Below, piece by piece: positions 1-8,846 of a DNA stretch of 39,706 nucleotides; the stretch's first letter is position 1, and each line of letters starts with the position of its first letter. Origin of the DNA: Planococcaceae bacterium Storch 2/2-2. Its GTDB lineage: Bacteria > Bacillota > Bacilli > Bacillales_A > Planococcaceae. Made by a program: the position numbers and the translations under genes. The DNA lies in NCBI GenBank assembly GCA_009740415.1, contig WOYE01000003.1, forward strand, positions 1-39,706. The letters are read 5' to 3'. The notes below the pieces were generated by a model. It searched no databases, had not been told where the DNA came from, and saw nothing but the letters and a program-made list of their open reading frames with translations.

Positions 1-230
1 AGGACCGGGATGGACACACCGCTGGTGTATCAGTTGTCTCGCCAGAGGCATCGCTGAGTAGCTACGTGTGGACGGGATAAATGCTGAAAGCATCTAAGCA
101 TGAAGCCCCCCTCAAGATGAGATTTCCCAATTCAGTAAGATCCCTCAAAGATGATGAGGTAGATAGGTCTGAGGTGTAAGTATGGCGACATACGCAGCTG
201 ACAGATACTAATCGATCGAGGACTTAACCT
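1..230 (+). rRNA. 23S ribosomal RNA, 3' end (partial)
   Basis: The first ~230 bases match the conserved 3' end of bacterial 23S rRNA, including the region around 'gctacgtgtggacgggataa' and the terminal 'atcgatcgaggacttaacc'. The gene enters from the left edge, so only its last ~230 nt are visible. The 3' boundary is estimated from the usual Bacillus ending and is accurate to a few bases. It is followed after about 57 nt by 5S rRNA, as in a normal rRNA operon, with no tRNA between them. Confidence 0.95.
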
Positions 231-286
231 ATTATTATCGTACGTACACAATCAACTGTTCCTTTTATCCAATTTTGAAAGAACAA

Positions 287-403
287 GTCTAGTGATGATG
301 GCAAAGAGGTCACACCCGTTCCCATACCGAACACGGAAGTTAAGCTCTTTAGCGCCGATGGTAATTGGGGGTTTCCCCCTGTGAGAGTAGGACGTTGCTA
401 GGC
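287..403 (+). rRNA. 5S ribosomal RNA
   Basis: This is a complete 5S rRNA of about 117 nt. It carries the conserved core 'cacacccgttcccatacc' followed by 'gaacacggaagttaagctc', and a 3' part with 'gagagtaggacg'. The two ends pair (gtctagtg with cgttgctaggc), which fixes the boundaries to within about two bases. It is the last gene of the rRNA operon and is followed immediately by a strong terminator. Confidence 0.95.
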
Positions 404-410
404 ATTTGAA

Positions 411-447
411 GTGTTAGTGTATATTCATATACACTAACACTTTTTTA
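411..447 (+). terminator. rRNA operon terminator
   Basis: A perfect 14-bp inverted repeat (411-424 with 427-440) with a minimal loop is followed by a T6 run. It lies eight bases after the 5S gene and is a textbook intrinsic terminator. Confidence 0.9.
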
Positions 448-2149
<1,702 letters not shown>

Positions 2150-2163
2150 TAAATAGGAAAGAG

Positions 2164-2194
2164 GCCGAGTCGGATCATCGACTCGGCTTTTTTT
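2164..2194 (+). terminator. guaB terminator
   Basis: A 9-bp perfect stem (2164-2172 with 2179-2187) with a 6-nt loop is followed by T7. The next gene starts about 20 bp later, so that gene probably depends on read-through or on a promoter I cannot identify. Confidence 0.9.
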
Positions 2195-2215
2195 AAAGAG
2201 AGGAAAGTGATTGTC

Positions 2216-3499
2216 ATGAGACGGCTATTGACTTTCATTTTATGCATTGCCTGTTTCATCATTCCTTTGAACCATTCTTCAGTGTTTGCCTCTCCGGTCT
2301 CGTTACCGCCTCACGTACCGGTGGAAGGTGCTTACTACGTAGTTGATGTTGGAACAGGAATGGTGCTTTACAGTCAAGAAGAAGATGTTCCGTTAGCGGT
2401 TGCTCAATTGACACAATGGATGACATTGTTGCTTTTAATGGAAGCGTTGGACGAAGAAGAGCTTCAACCTACTGATCTGACGAACGTATCGGAGTATGCC
2501 GCCGCGTTGTCGGACCATTTAGGAAAACCTTTATTAAAAGAAGGAGAAGAAGTGACGATAGAAGCTCTTTGGAATTTAGCGACTGTGTTGCAAAACCCTG
2601 GTGCGTGGATTGCGCTCGTCGAACATTGGAAAGGGTCAGAGGAAGCGTTTGTTGAGCTCATGAACGAACGAGCAGAAAAAATGAAGTTGGAACATACTCG
2701 TTTCGTTAACGCAACGGGTTTGAAAAACAGTGAACTTCACGGCCATCATCCGAAAGGTACGGGTGCAGACGACGAGTCACTCTCTACGGTTCGTGGAATT
2801 GGTCAAGTCATGTATGCGGTTATGAAACGTGACCCGAGCGTGCTAGAAGGGATGAGACGTCCTTCCATCGTTTGGAAGAAGACGACGTATGTGAACGTGA
2901 ATGAAATGTTAGAAGGTCGACCATATGCGCACGATTACGTAAGTAGCGCTTGGTACGGAAGTAGCGCATTAGCGGGACAAACGATGGCGCTCACTGCTCA
3001 AAAAGGAAAGCGGCATGTGCTGATCGTTGCGAAAATGTCACCGGAAAACAATCCTTACGAGCTCGCTCATCAGCGGTTGGGGGATTGGGTCGATTGGGCT
3101 TTCTCCACCTTCAAAGAAGTCGAACTCGTAGGAAAACATGAACCGGTTGTGTCGTTGGAGCATCTTCCCGTCAATCGTGGAAAGAAAAAAGATGTAGCGG
3201 TTGTCACGAAGGAGGCTATCACAGCTCTTGTGTTAGCCGATTCTACTTCACCCCCTCATCCGACTTTTGAACCGACGATGGATGTGCCACTTCAAGCTCC
3301 TTTTAAAAAAGGTGAAGCCGTCGGAACGGTCATTTTGCAACCTGAGCTTTCGTACGGCTTCATCAATGAACAAGCGCTTGAGACGACTCTCATCGCTACA
3401 GAAGATGTCCCCCTCGCTTCTCTGTTCACACGGGGAGGGGAAGGATTTCTCGATTTTTGGAAAGAATGGTGGCAATCGATTGATCGGTTATATCACTAA
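2216..3499 (+). CDS. DacA-family (PBP5-type) D,D-carboxypeptidase homologue, catalytic motifs lost
   Basis: The fold is recognisably that of a DacA-type penicillin-binding protein (peptidase S11). There is a signal peptide (about 1-25), then 'GAYYVVDVGTGMVLYS', then the conserved helix 'GSEEAFVELMNERAEKM' (140-156) and 'TRFVNATGL'. A PBP5-C-like beta domain follows (about 285-400), and the C-terminal end is Trp-rich and amphipathic, suitable for membrane anchoring. The active-site motifs are not those of an enzyme: the SxxK position reads Q-L-T-Q (64-67), the SGN region reads L-Q-N-P-G-A (125-130), and the KTG position reads W-Y-G (246-248). I infer a non-catalytic muropeptide- or PBP-binding relative. 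ATG 2216 was preferred over GTG 2207, which sits only 3 nt from the Shine-Dalgarno. Its position after guaB matches dacA in Bacillus. The gene ends tail-to-tail with pdxR, overlapping it by 4 bp. Confidence 0.8.
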   Translation: MRRLLTFILCIACFIIPLNHSSVFASPVSLPPHVPVEGAYYVVDVGTGMVLYSQEEDVPLAVAQLTQWMTLLLLMEALDEEELQPTDLTNVSEYAAALSDHLGKPLLKEGEEVTIEALWNLATVLQNPGAWIALVEHWKGSEEAFVELMNERAEKMKLEHTRFVNATGLKNSELHGHHPKGTGADDESLSTVRGIGQVMYAVMKRDPSVLEGMRRPSIVWKKTTYVNVNEMLEGRPYAHDYVSSAWYGSSALAGQTMALTAQKGKRHVLIVAKMSPENNPYELAHQRLGDWVDWAFSTFKEVELVGKHEPVVSLEHLPVNRGKKKDVAVVTKEAITALVLADSTSPPHPTFEPTMDVPLQAPFKKGEAVGTVILQPELSYGFINEQALETTLIATEDVPLASLFTRGGEGFLDFWKEWWQSIDRLYH

Positions 3500-4893
3500 T
3501 GAGACCAACTATCGAACAACCGACGGATCGCAAACGGAATGTCTTCTAACGGCAGTCCACCAAACCCGAGAAGAAAGGTCGGTTGTTCGTACGTGACTGT
3601 ATGGCAATATGCTGTAATCGGTTCAATTTGAATGTGTGAGGATTGAGCTCGTTGAACGAGTTGTTGCTCACTCCGTTCCTCTTGAACGCTTAACGTAACG
3701 TGCATCCCCGCATGTTCACCACTATAAGAAACGTAAGGTGCATACGGCTCTAGCTCATCAATGATGAGGTGGAGCTTTTTTTTATATAAATTGCGCATAC
3801 GGTTTAAATGGCGCGCAAAATGGCCATCTTCCATGAAGCGAGCGACAAGGTGTTGATCGAAGCGAGGAACGGTCGCTGCGTAATGAATGAATGCGCGTTC
3901 GTAACGTTCGAGTAAAGCGATCGGTAAAATCATATAGGCCATCCGCAAAGAAGGCATGAACGATTTGGAGAATGTACTTAAGTAAATGACTTTTCCTAAA
4001 GGATCCATACTTTGTAAAGAAGGAATCGGTTTCCCAATGTAACGAAATTCACTGTCGTAATCGTCTTCAATAATGAAGCGTGATGAATGTTCTGCCGCCC
4101 AGTTTAGTAATTTCGCTTTACGAGAAGCGGATAAGACGTGTCCCGTAGGAAATTGGTGAGACGGTGTCACGTAAGCAATCGTAGCTTCCGTTTCATTGAG
4201 ACGGTCGACTTGCATGCCGTCTTCATCGACTGGAATGTGTATGACAGGAAGTTTATCGTGTTGAAACATCGGGTGAGTTGCTAAGTAACCAGGATCTTCT
4301 AAAGCGAAAACGGCAGATTCGTCTAAAATACGGAATAGTAAAGTCATTAATTGCTCGGTTCCACTCCCGACAATAATTTGATCCGGTGTACATTCGACGC
4401 CTCGGGATTCATAAACGTATCGTGCAATTTGTTCACGAAGTTCGAGATCGCCGTGTGGATGGCCGAGTTGAAGAAGATGGCGTTCGTGCGAATCGATCAC
4501 ATCGCGTGCATATTTTCGCCACGTCGCGAAAGGAAACTGTGCGGTATCAATTAAACCGGGTGAAAAATCGATTTGAATGGAATGTTGTTCACGTGTGGAC
4601 TGTTCCGTTTCAAACGTAGGTTCGGTCGGAATTGGAGCGAGCTCTTCGACATATTCGACGAAAAATCCTCGACGTGGTTCGCTCGTAATGTATCCTTCTG
4701 CGACGAGTTGATCGTACGCCATTTCAACCGTCGTTTGGCTCACGTTTAAAAAATCACCGAGTTTCCGTTTAGAAGGCAACTTTTGTCCTTTTGTCAGTTT
4801 ACCCGAGACGATATCATCTCGAATTTGTTGGTACATTTGTTCATAAAGTGGCGTCTGGTCTTCTTTTGACAGTTCAATGAAAAAAACTTCCAT
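3496..4893 (-). CDS. pdxR: MocR/GabR-type regulator of pyridoxal phosphate synthesis (PdxR)
   Basis: A chimeric regulator with an N-terminal winged-helix GntR domain (about 1-70, with '[19 protein letters not shown]' and '[21 protein letters not shown]') and a class-I aminotransferase-like domain (about 105-465). The PLP-lysine motif '[18 protein letters not shown]' is present. MocR proteins of this layout bind PLP in the aminotransferase domain. Divergent placement next to pdxS is the classical PdxR arrangement, in which the protein activates pdxS and represses itself; both roles are inferred here. Two adjacent ATGs exist: 4893 lies 7 nt from AAGGGGG and 4896 lies 4 nt from it, so I prefer 4893. 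The stop codon overlaps the stop of the DacA homologue on the other strand. Confidence 0.88.
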   Translation of the reverse strand: MEVFFIELSKEDQTPLYEQMYQQIRDDIVSGKLTKGQKLPSKRKLGDFLNVSQTTVEMAYDQLVAEGYITSEPRRGFFVEYVEELAPIPTEPTFETEQSTREQHSIQIDFSPGLIDTAQFPFATWRKYARDVIDSHERHLLQLGHPHGDLELREQIARYVYESRGVECTPDQIIVGSGTEQLMTLLFRILDESAVFALEDPGYLATHPMFQHDKLPVIHIPVDEDGMQVDRLNETEATIAYVTPSHQFPTGHVLSASRKAKLLNWAAEHSSRFIIEDDYDSEFRYIGKPIPSLQSMDPLGKVIYLSTFSKSFMPSLRMAYMILPIALLERYERAFIHYAATVPRFDQHLVARFMEDGHFARHLNRMRNLYKKKLHLIIDELEPYAPYVSYSGEHAGMHVTLSVQEERSEQQLVQRAQSSHIQIEPITAYCHTVTYEQPTFLLGFGGLPLEDIPFAIRRLFDSWSH

Positions 4894-4896
4894 CAT

Positions 4897-4988
4897 CTGA
4901 CCCCCTTAAAAAGTTTATATCTGGACGTTTTAATATGGTCAATCTTTATTATACTAAAGGTATATTAAAAAAGGGGGATTTATTCACA
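4897..4988. promoter_or_regulatory. pdxR/pdxS divergent, overlapping promoters and candidate PdxR site
   Basis: On the minus strand, TTGACC (4942-4937), a 17-bp spacer and TATAAA (4919-4914) form a good pdxR promoter. On the plus strand, TATACT (4950-4955) is a likely pdxS -10 but has only a poor -35 (GTTTTA, 4927-4932), as expected for an activated promoter. The two promoters interlock. TGGAC (4922-4926) and TGGTC (4936-4940), 14 bp apart in the same orientation, are candidate half-sites for PdxR; this last point is weak. The pdxS Shine-Dalgarno AAGGGGGA is at 4971-4978. Confidence 0.55.
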
Positions 4989-5834
4989 ATGAACTTTAAA
5001 AAGGGCGGCGTCATCATGGACGTCATTAACGCAGAACAAGCAAAAATCGCAGAGGCAGCAGGGGCAGTCGCTGTTATGGCATTAGAACGCGTTCCATCAG
5101 ATATTCGTAAAGCAGGCGGGGTTGCACGTATGGCAAACCCTAGCATCGTAGAAGAAGTACAAGCAGCCGTATCGATTCCGGTCATGGCAAAATGCCGAAT
5201 CGGTCACATTTCTGAAGCACGTACATTGGAAGCGATGAATGTTGACTTTATCGATGAGAGTGAAGTTTTAACACCAGCAGACGAAGACTTCCACTTATTA
5301 AAAAGCGATTACAACGTACCATTCGTTTGTGGCGCACGTAACTTAGGAGAAGCGACACGTCGTTTAGGCGAAGGTGCAAAAATGCTTCGTACAAAAGGGG
5401 AGCCAGGAACAGGAAATATCGTAGAGGCTGTTCGTCACTTACGTGAAATTAACGCACAAGTTACGAAGGTTGTTAACATGAGCGATGATGAATTAATGAC
5501 AGAAGCACGCGATCTCGGCGCACCATACGAAGTGTTAAAACAAATTAAAGAAGCAGGACGTTTACCGGTTACAAACTATGCAGCAGGTGGCGTAGCAACA
5601 CCAGCAGACGCAGCGCTTATGATGGAATTAGGAGCAGATGGTGTATTCGTCGGTTCAGGTATTTTCAAATCAGAAAACCCAGAGAAATTTGCACGTGCGA
5701 TCGTTCAAGCGACAGAAAACTACCAAGATTACAAATTAATTGCAGAATTATCAAAAGACCTCGGTGAGCCAATGAAAGGGATTGAAATTTCAACACTTTC
5801 AGGAAGCGAACTCATGGCAGATCGTAGTAAATAA
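4989..5834 (+). CDS. pdxS: Pyridoxal 5'-phosphate synthase, synthase subunit PdxS, with short N-terminus
   Basis: PdxS builds PLP from ribose 5-phosphate, glyceraldehyde 3-phosphate and ammonia, the ammonia normally being delivered by the glutaminase PdxT. The TIM barrel is intact: '[21 protein letters not shown]', Lys68 in '[10 protein letters not shown]', Lys136 in '[12 protein letters not shown]', and '[33 protein letters not shown]' all match the family. The product is 281 residues against about 294 in Bacillus. The missing 13 residues are all at the N-terminus, where helix alphaN that contacts PdxT normally lies. An upstream ATG (4935) would add 18 residues, but it sits in the promoter and does not resemble alphaN, whereas ATG 4989 has a good AGGGGG-type site. 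No pdxT follows; the next gene encodes a NUDIX protein after a terminator. Confidence 0.95.
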   Translation: MNFKKGGVIMDVINAEQAKIAEAAGAVAVMALERVPSDIRKAGGVARMANPSIVEEVQAAVSIPVMAKCRIGHISEARTLEAMNVDFIDESEVLTPADEDFHLLKSDYNVPFVCGARNLGEATRRLGEGAKMLRTKGEPGTGNIVEAVRHLREINAQVTKVVNMSDDELMTEARDLGAPYEVLKQIKEAGRLPVTNYAAGGVATPADAALMMELGADGVFVGSGIFKSENPEKFARAIVQATENYQDYKLIAELSKDLGEPMKGIEISTLSGSELMADRSK

Positions 5835-5845
5835 GAAAAGATGAA

Positions 5846-5881
5846 AGCTCCTTTTCCTTGTCGGGAAAGGGGGCTTTTTTG
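5846..5881 (+). terminator. pdxS terminator
   Basis: A 12-bp stem (5846-5857 with 5864-5875, including two G-T pairs) ends in a T6 run, 12 bases after the pdxS stop. It isolates pdxS from the downstream gene. Confidence 0.85.
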
Positions 5882-5910
5882 TATGCTCATGAGAGAAAGG
5901 AAGTGGTGGT

Positions 5911-6489
5911 ATGGAAGAATGGATCCGTATTTTTAATGAGCAACATGAACCGGTTGGACGAGCGACGAGAGATGAGGCTCACGCCAAAGGATTGTGGCAT
6001 GAGACGTTTCATTGCTGGCTGTACGATGAAAATGATGTCATTCTTCAAAAGAGAAGCGAGCAAAAGGCTGGTTATCCGAACCGGTACGATGTAACAGCGG
6101 CAGGGCATTTAGGTGAACAAGAAACGGTACATGACGGAGTACGTGAAGTGAAAGAAGAATTAGGAATTTCCGTTTCAACCGATGCGCTCGAGCCGTTCCG
6201 TATCATTCCGGATGTCGTAGAGAGAGAAGAGTGGCACGATCGCGAATTTGCTCACGTGTTCTTTAAAAAAGGAATGTATCATACGAACGATTTCACATTA
6301 CAGAAGGAAGAAGTAGAAGGTTTGTATCGGATCGCCCGAGAGGATTGGATCGCATTACTTCGTAAAGAATGCGACAAAGTTTCTGTACGTACACTGAATC
6401 ATGCATTCGTTGAACACGTTCGATTGGAAGATTTTGCGACACATAGTGCGTCTTATTGGGAGGCGTGTACTCATTTTTTCGACAAATAA
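5911..6489 (+). CDS. NUDIX hydrolase (isopentenyl-diphosphate-isomerase-like subgroup)
   Basis: NUDIX enzymes hydrolyse nucleoside-diphosphate-X or related pyrophosphates with Mg2+ or Mn2+. The NUDIX box is visible at about 65-86 as 'GHLGEQETVHDGVREVKEEL'; the gap between the first E and R-E is six rather than seven residues. The N-terminus ('EEWIRIFNEQHEPVG' and 'ATRDEAHAKGLWHETFHCWL') and the 192-residue length are typical of the subgroup related to isopentenyl-diphosphate isomerase. I cannot assign a substrate, and this is not evidence of IPP isomerase activity. The ATG is preceded by GAAAGGAAG. It appears monocistronic, between the pdxS terminator and a terminator hairpin shared with lhgO. 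Confidence 0.88.
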   Translation: MEEWIRIFNEQHEPVGRATRDEAHAKGLWHETFHCWLYDENDVILQKRSEQKAGYPNRYDVTAAGHLGEQETVHDGVREVKEELGISVSTDALEPFRIIPDVVEREEWHDREFAHVFFKKGMYHTNDFTLQKEEVEGLYRIAREDWIALLRKECDKVSVRTLNHAFVEHVRLEDFATHSASYWEACTHFFDK

Positions 6490-6492
6490 AAA

Positions 6493-6518
6493 AACCGACT
6501 GTTGAAAAACAGTCGGTT
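6493..6518. terminator. Convergent terminator between NUDIX gene and lhgO
   Basis: A perfect 11-bp stem (6493-6503 with 6508-6518) with a GAAA tetraloop is preceded on the plus strand by an A-run (6487-6494), which becomes the U-tract for the minus-strand lhgO transcript. Its plus-strand T-tract is poor, so it is mainly the lhgO terminator. Confidence 0.8.
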
Positions 6519-6524
6519 GTTCGA

Positions 6525-7718
6525 TTAAATGTCCATTTCTGGAATACGGCTCGCTACTTCTTTACCGATTTCGATAGAAGCTGTAGCAGCTGGTGAAGGT
6601 GCGTTACATACGTGGATAGAGTGACGTCCGTTAATGATTTGGAAGTCGTCTACCATGCTACCGTCATCACGGATCGCTTGCGCACGAACACCTGCTGGTG
6701 CTGGAATTAAATCATCTTCCTGAATTTCAGGGATGAGTTCTTGTAAGCTCTTCGTGAATAGTTTTTTGCTGAATGAACGTGAGTATTCTCCAATTCCTTC
6801 AACGATGAAGTTGCTTCCAAGTTTCCAAAGACCTTTGTATGTGACTGCGTCTAATACGTCACGAAGGTTGAAGTCTGTTTTCTTATACCCTTCACGTTTG
6901 AACGCTAATACCGCGTTCGGACCAGCGTCGATTCCGCCTTCGATCATACGTGTGAAGTGAACACCTAAGAATGGGAATTTAGGGTTCGGAACAGGGTAAA
7001 TTAAGTTTTTAACGAGGTGTTCTTTTTCTGGTTTCAATACGAAGTACTCTCCACGGAATGGAACGATCTTCATATCTGTTAAGTAACCTGCTGATTTTGC
7101 AACGCGGTCACTGTGTAAACCAGCACAGTTGATGAGCATTTTTGCTTCGATGTTACCTTTGTTCGTTTCAACTGTTACACCGTTGTCGTGTTCGTGAATG
7201 CCTTCTACTTTTGTACCAAGTTGGATGATACCGCCGTGATCTTGGATGATCTCGCCGAATTTCTCACTTACTTGACGGTAGTTAACGATACCAGCAGCGT
7301 GTACTTGGATCGCAGCTAAACCGTTTACGTGTGGTTCGATTTCAGCTAATTGTTCTGCATCGATTTTGTCGATGTCGAGTTCGTTTTGAAGACCACGCTC
7401 GTATAAGTCATCGAGAAGTGGAAGTTCTTCAGGTTGTGTCGCTACGATTACTTTACCGCAAATATCGTGGTCGATATCGTGTTTCTGACAGAACTCAACC
7501 ATTGATTTTGAACCTGCGCGTGCGAAACGTGCTTTGAAGCTACCTGGTTTGTAGTAAATACCTGAGTGAATAACACCTGAGTTGTTACCTGTTTGGTGAG
7601 CTGCAAGTTGGTTCTCTTTTTCAACAACGATTACTTTAGCATTTGGGAAACGGTCGTAAATTGCCATACCTGTTGACAATCCGACGATACCGCCACCGAC
7701 GATTAGAAAATCATACAT
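6525..7718 (-). CDS. lhgO: L-2-hydroxyglutarate oxidase/dehydrogenase (FAD-dependent)
   Basis: An FAD-dependent oxidoreductase of the DAO superfamily that oxidises L-2-hydroxyglutarate to 2-oxoglutarate and passes electrons to oxygen or quinones. The dinucleotide-binding motif 'VGGGIVGLSTG' is at 7-17 with the acidic ribose-binding end 'VVEKE' at 31-35. The LhgO-typical stretch 'HQTGNNSGVIHSGIYYKPGS' is at 41-60, and the C-terminus carries 'APAGVRAQAIRDDG'. The length of 397 residues is normal or slightly short. The start ATG has AGGAGG 9-10 nt upstream. It is the second gene of a gntR-lhgO operon (36-nt gap), divergent from a TRAP transporter operon, so import and oxidation of a C5 hydroxy- or dicarboxylate is a reasonable inference. 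A related malate:quinone-type or glycerol-3-phosphate-type oxidase is less likely. Confidence 0.9.
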   Translation of the reverse strand: MYDFLIVGGGIVGLSTGMAIYDRFPNAKVIVVEKENQLAAHQTGNNSGVIHSGIYYKPGSFKARFARAGSKSMVEFCQKHDIDHDICGKVIVATQPEELPLLDDLYERGLQNELDIDKIDAEQLAEIEPHVNGLAAIQVHAAGIVNYRQVSEKFGEIIQDHGGIIQLGTKVEGIHEHDNGVTVETNKGNIEAKMLINCAGLHSDRVAKSAGYLTDMKIVPFRGEYFVLKPEKEHLVKNLIYPVPNPKFPFLGVHFTRMIEGGIDAGPNAVLAFKREGYKKTDFNLRDVLDAVTYKGLWKLGSNFIVEGIGEYSRSFSKKLFTKSLQELIPEIQEDDLIPAPAGVRAQAIRDDGSMVDDFQIINGRHSIHVCNAPSPAATASIEIGKEVASRIPEMDI

Positions 7719-7754
7719 GGAAAAAAACCTCCTATTAGTAGTTACATGAAGTCA

Positions 7755-8429
7755 TTACATTTTTTCTTTGTTCAATTGAGCCATGACGTGAATCAAGTTA
7801 TTTTTTGTATGCAAAATATGATATTCAACAGCTGCTCTTAACTCCGCCGAATCTCCCCGTAACACCGCTTCATAAATGCGACGATGTTCCAATTGAGTTT
7901 CATGGTAATAGCGTTTAAGTAAGTTTGGAGCGATAGGTGATACACCGAGTGTACCGATCATTTTATGCACACGTGTCCAGCGACAACCTTTGCTGAGCAC
8001 TTCATGGAAGGAATTGTTCAGACGGATGTACTCCTCGTTCGTTTCGCTTGAGATTTCAAGAGTCTCCATCTCAAGTAAAATTTCTTCAAGTTGTTGCTTA
8101 TCCTCGATTGTAAGATAAGGGAGTGACATCTCGGCAGCAAGGCCTTCTAAAAATGCACGAAGTTGGTAAATTTCTTCAATGTCTTCTCGCGTAATCGGTG
8201 TAACGACCGCGCCGCGATTAGGAACCATTTCGACGAGTCCCTCAAGCTGAAGTTGCGTGAGCGCTTCTCGAATTGGCATCCGACTAACATTGAGTTTTTC
8301 GGCCCATTCTTCTTGAATGAGACGATCGCCTCGTTGCAAAGTACCGTTCAAAATAGCTTTGCGTAACTGTTCTGTTACGTATTGTACGGTAGAAGTTGTC
8401 TTGGACTTAGAGGACCCTTTCTTACGCAC
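7755..8429 (-). CDS. GntR-family regulator (FadR/FCD subfamily)
   Basis: A 224-residue transcription factor with an N-terminal winged helix-turn-helix (about 11-75, with 'RLIQEEWAEKLNVSRMPIREALTQLQLEGLV') followed by an all-helical FCD ligand-binding domain (about 85-215). FCD regulators typically sense carboxylic acids. The start is GTG at 8429 with a strong GGAGGGG seven nt upstream. It lies immediately upstream of lhgO in the same operon and divergent from the TRAP genes. Three copies of a TTGkATmCAA-like site in the intergenic region are candidate operators. Function as the local repressor or activator is inferred from position, not demonstrated. Confidence 0.88.
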   Translation of the reverse strand: MRKKGSSKSKTTSTVQYVTEQLRKAILNGTLQRGDRLIQEEWAEKLNVSRMPIREALTQLQLEGLVEMVPNRGAVVTPITREDIEEIYQLRAFLEGLAAEMSLPYLTIEDKQQLEEILLEMETLEISSETNEEYIRLNNSFHEVLSKGCRWTRVHKMIGTLGVSPIAPNLLKRYYHETQLEHRRIYEAVLRGDSAELRAAVEYHILHTKNNLIHVMAQLNKEKM

Positions 8430-8453
8430 TAGACAACCCCTCCAATGTTAAAT

Positions 8454-8501
8454 TTGGATACAATTCAAACTTTATCATAGCACTTACTTGTATTCAATAC
8501 A
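8454..8501. promoter_or_regulatory. Candidate GntR operators 1 and 2 and the gntR-lhgO promoter
   Basis: Operator 1 is TTGGATACAA at 8454-8463. Operator 2 is TTGTATTCAA at 8488-8497, which is part of the 13-bp palindrome TGTATTCAATACA (8489-8501). Read on the minus strand, operator 1 is TTGTATCCAA, differing from operator 2 at one of ten positions. For gntR, TTGAAT (8497-8492) with a 17-bp spacer to TAAAGT (8474-8469) is a plausible promoter; operator 2 overlaps its -35 and operator 1 lies just downstream of its -10. Confidence 0.6.
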
Positions 8502-8551
8502 TATCTTTGTTAAAGTGTTCTATTTTCTAATAATTTGAACAATCGACGAAA

Positions 8552-8565
8552 AGTAAGCGCTTTCT
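8552..8565. promoter_or_regulatory. Weak cre-like site between gntR and the TRAP operon
   Basis: AGTAAGCGCTTTCT matches the catabolite-responsive consensus TGWAANCGNTNWCA at all but the two end positions. The core AAGCGCTT is fully symmetric. It lies about 120 bp upstream of gntR and 280 bp upstream of the TRAP operon. It could be chance. Confidence 0.35.
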
Positions 8566-8729
8566 ACTAAAAAAAGCTGTTGAATGAGCAGAAAAAATTT
8601 CGGTTATACTCAATTGGAAAGAGCAGTTTAAAAAAATACTTTACAAATATGTGAACGATATGATATTGTTAAAATCAATAGAAAAATTGAATAGTAGTCA
8701 TTTGAGAAGTCTTTCTTTTTATAATGAAA

Positions 8730-8743
8730 TGTAAGCGTTACCA
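8730..8743 (+). promoter_or_regulatory. cre box 1 upstream of the TRAP operon
   Basis: TGTAAGCGTTACCA fits the CcpA-binding consensus TGWAANCGNTNWCA with one mismatch. It belongs to a longer near-duplicate: 'atgaaatgtaagcgtta' occurs here and again at cre box 2. It lies upstream of the candidate TRAP promoter. Confidence 0.65.
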
Positions 8744-8761
8744 AACTAGTTTTTTCTCATG

Positions 8762-8789
8762 TTGGATACAATTGAGCGTGAGGTATAAA
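8762..8789 (+). promoter_or_regulatory. Candidate TRAP operon promoter with GntR operator 3
   Basis: TTGGATACAA (8762-8771) is identical to operator 1, and the identity extends over the 12 bases TTGGATACAATT. Its first six bases form a plausible -35 (TTGGAT) with a 16-bp spacer to TATAAA (8784-8789). A regulator bound here would compete directly with RNA polymerase. Cre box 1 lies just upstream and cre box 2 downstream. Confidence 0.55.
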
Positions 8790-8815
8790 AAGAAAGAACG
8801 AGGGAATGAATGAAA

Positions 8816-8829
8816 TGTAAGCGTTATCA
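8816..8829 (+). promoter_or_regulatory. cre box 2 in the TRAP operon leader
   Basis: TGTAAGCGTTATCA matches the TGWAANCGNTNWCA consensus perfectly. It lies 17 bases before the first start codon and about 27 bp after the candidate -10, a position where CcpA would block elongation. The Shine-Dalgarno AAAAGGGGGA follows directly. Confidence 0.75.
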
Positions 8830-8846
8830 AAAAAGGGGGAACTAAA

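Noticed and set aside
3267-3596. 109-residue plus-strand frame overlapping the end of the DacA homologue
   Set aside because: It is a different frame inside a well-supported gene and overlaps pdxR; its composition is Arg/Ser-rich as expected for an off-frame read.
4935-4988. Longer PdxS starting at 4935 that might restore the missing helix
   Set aside because: The 18 residues do not resemble the PdxS alphaN helix, the ATG lies in the promoter upstream of the -10, and no ribosome binding site precedes it.
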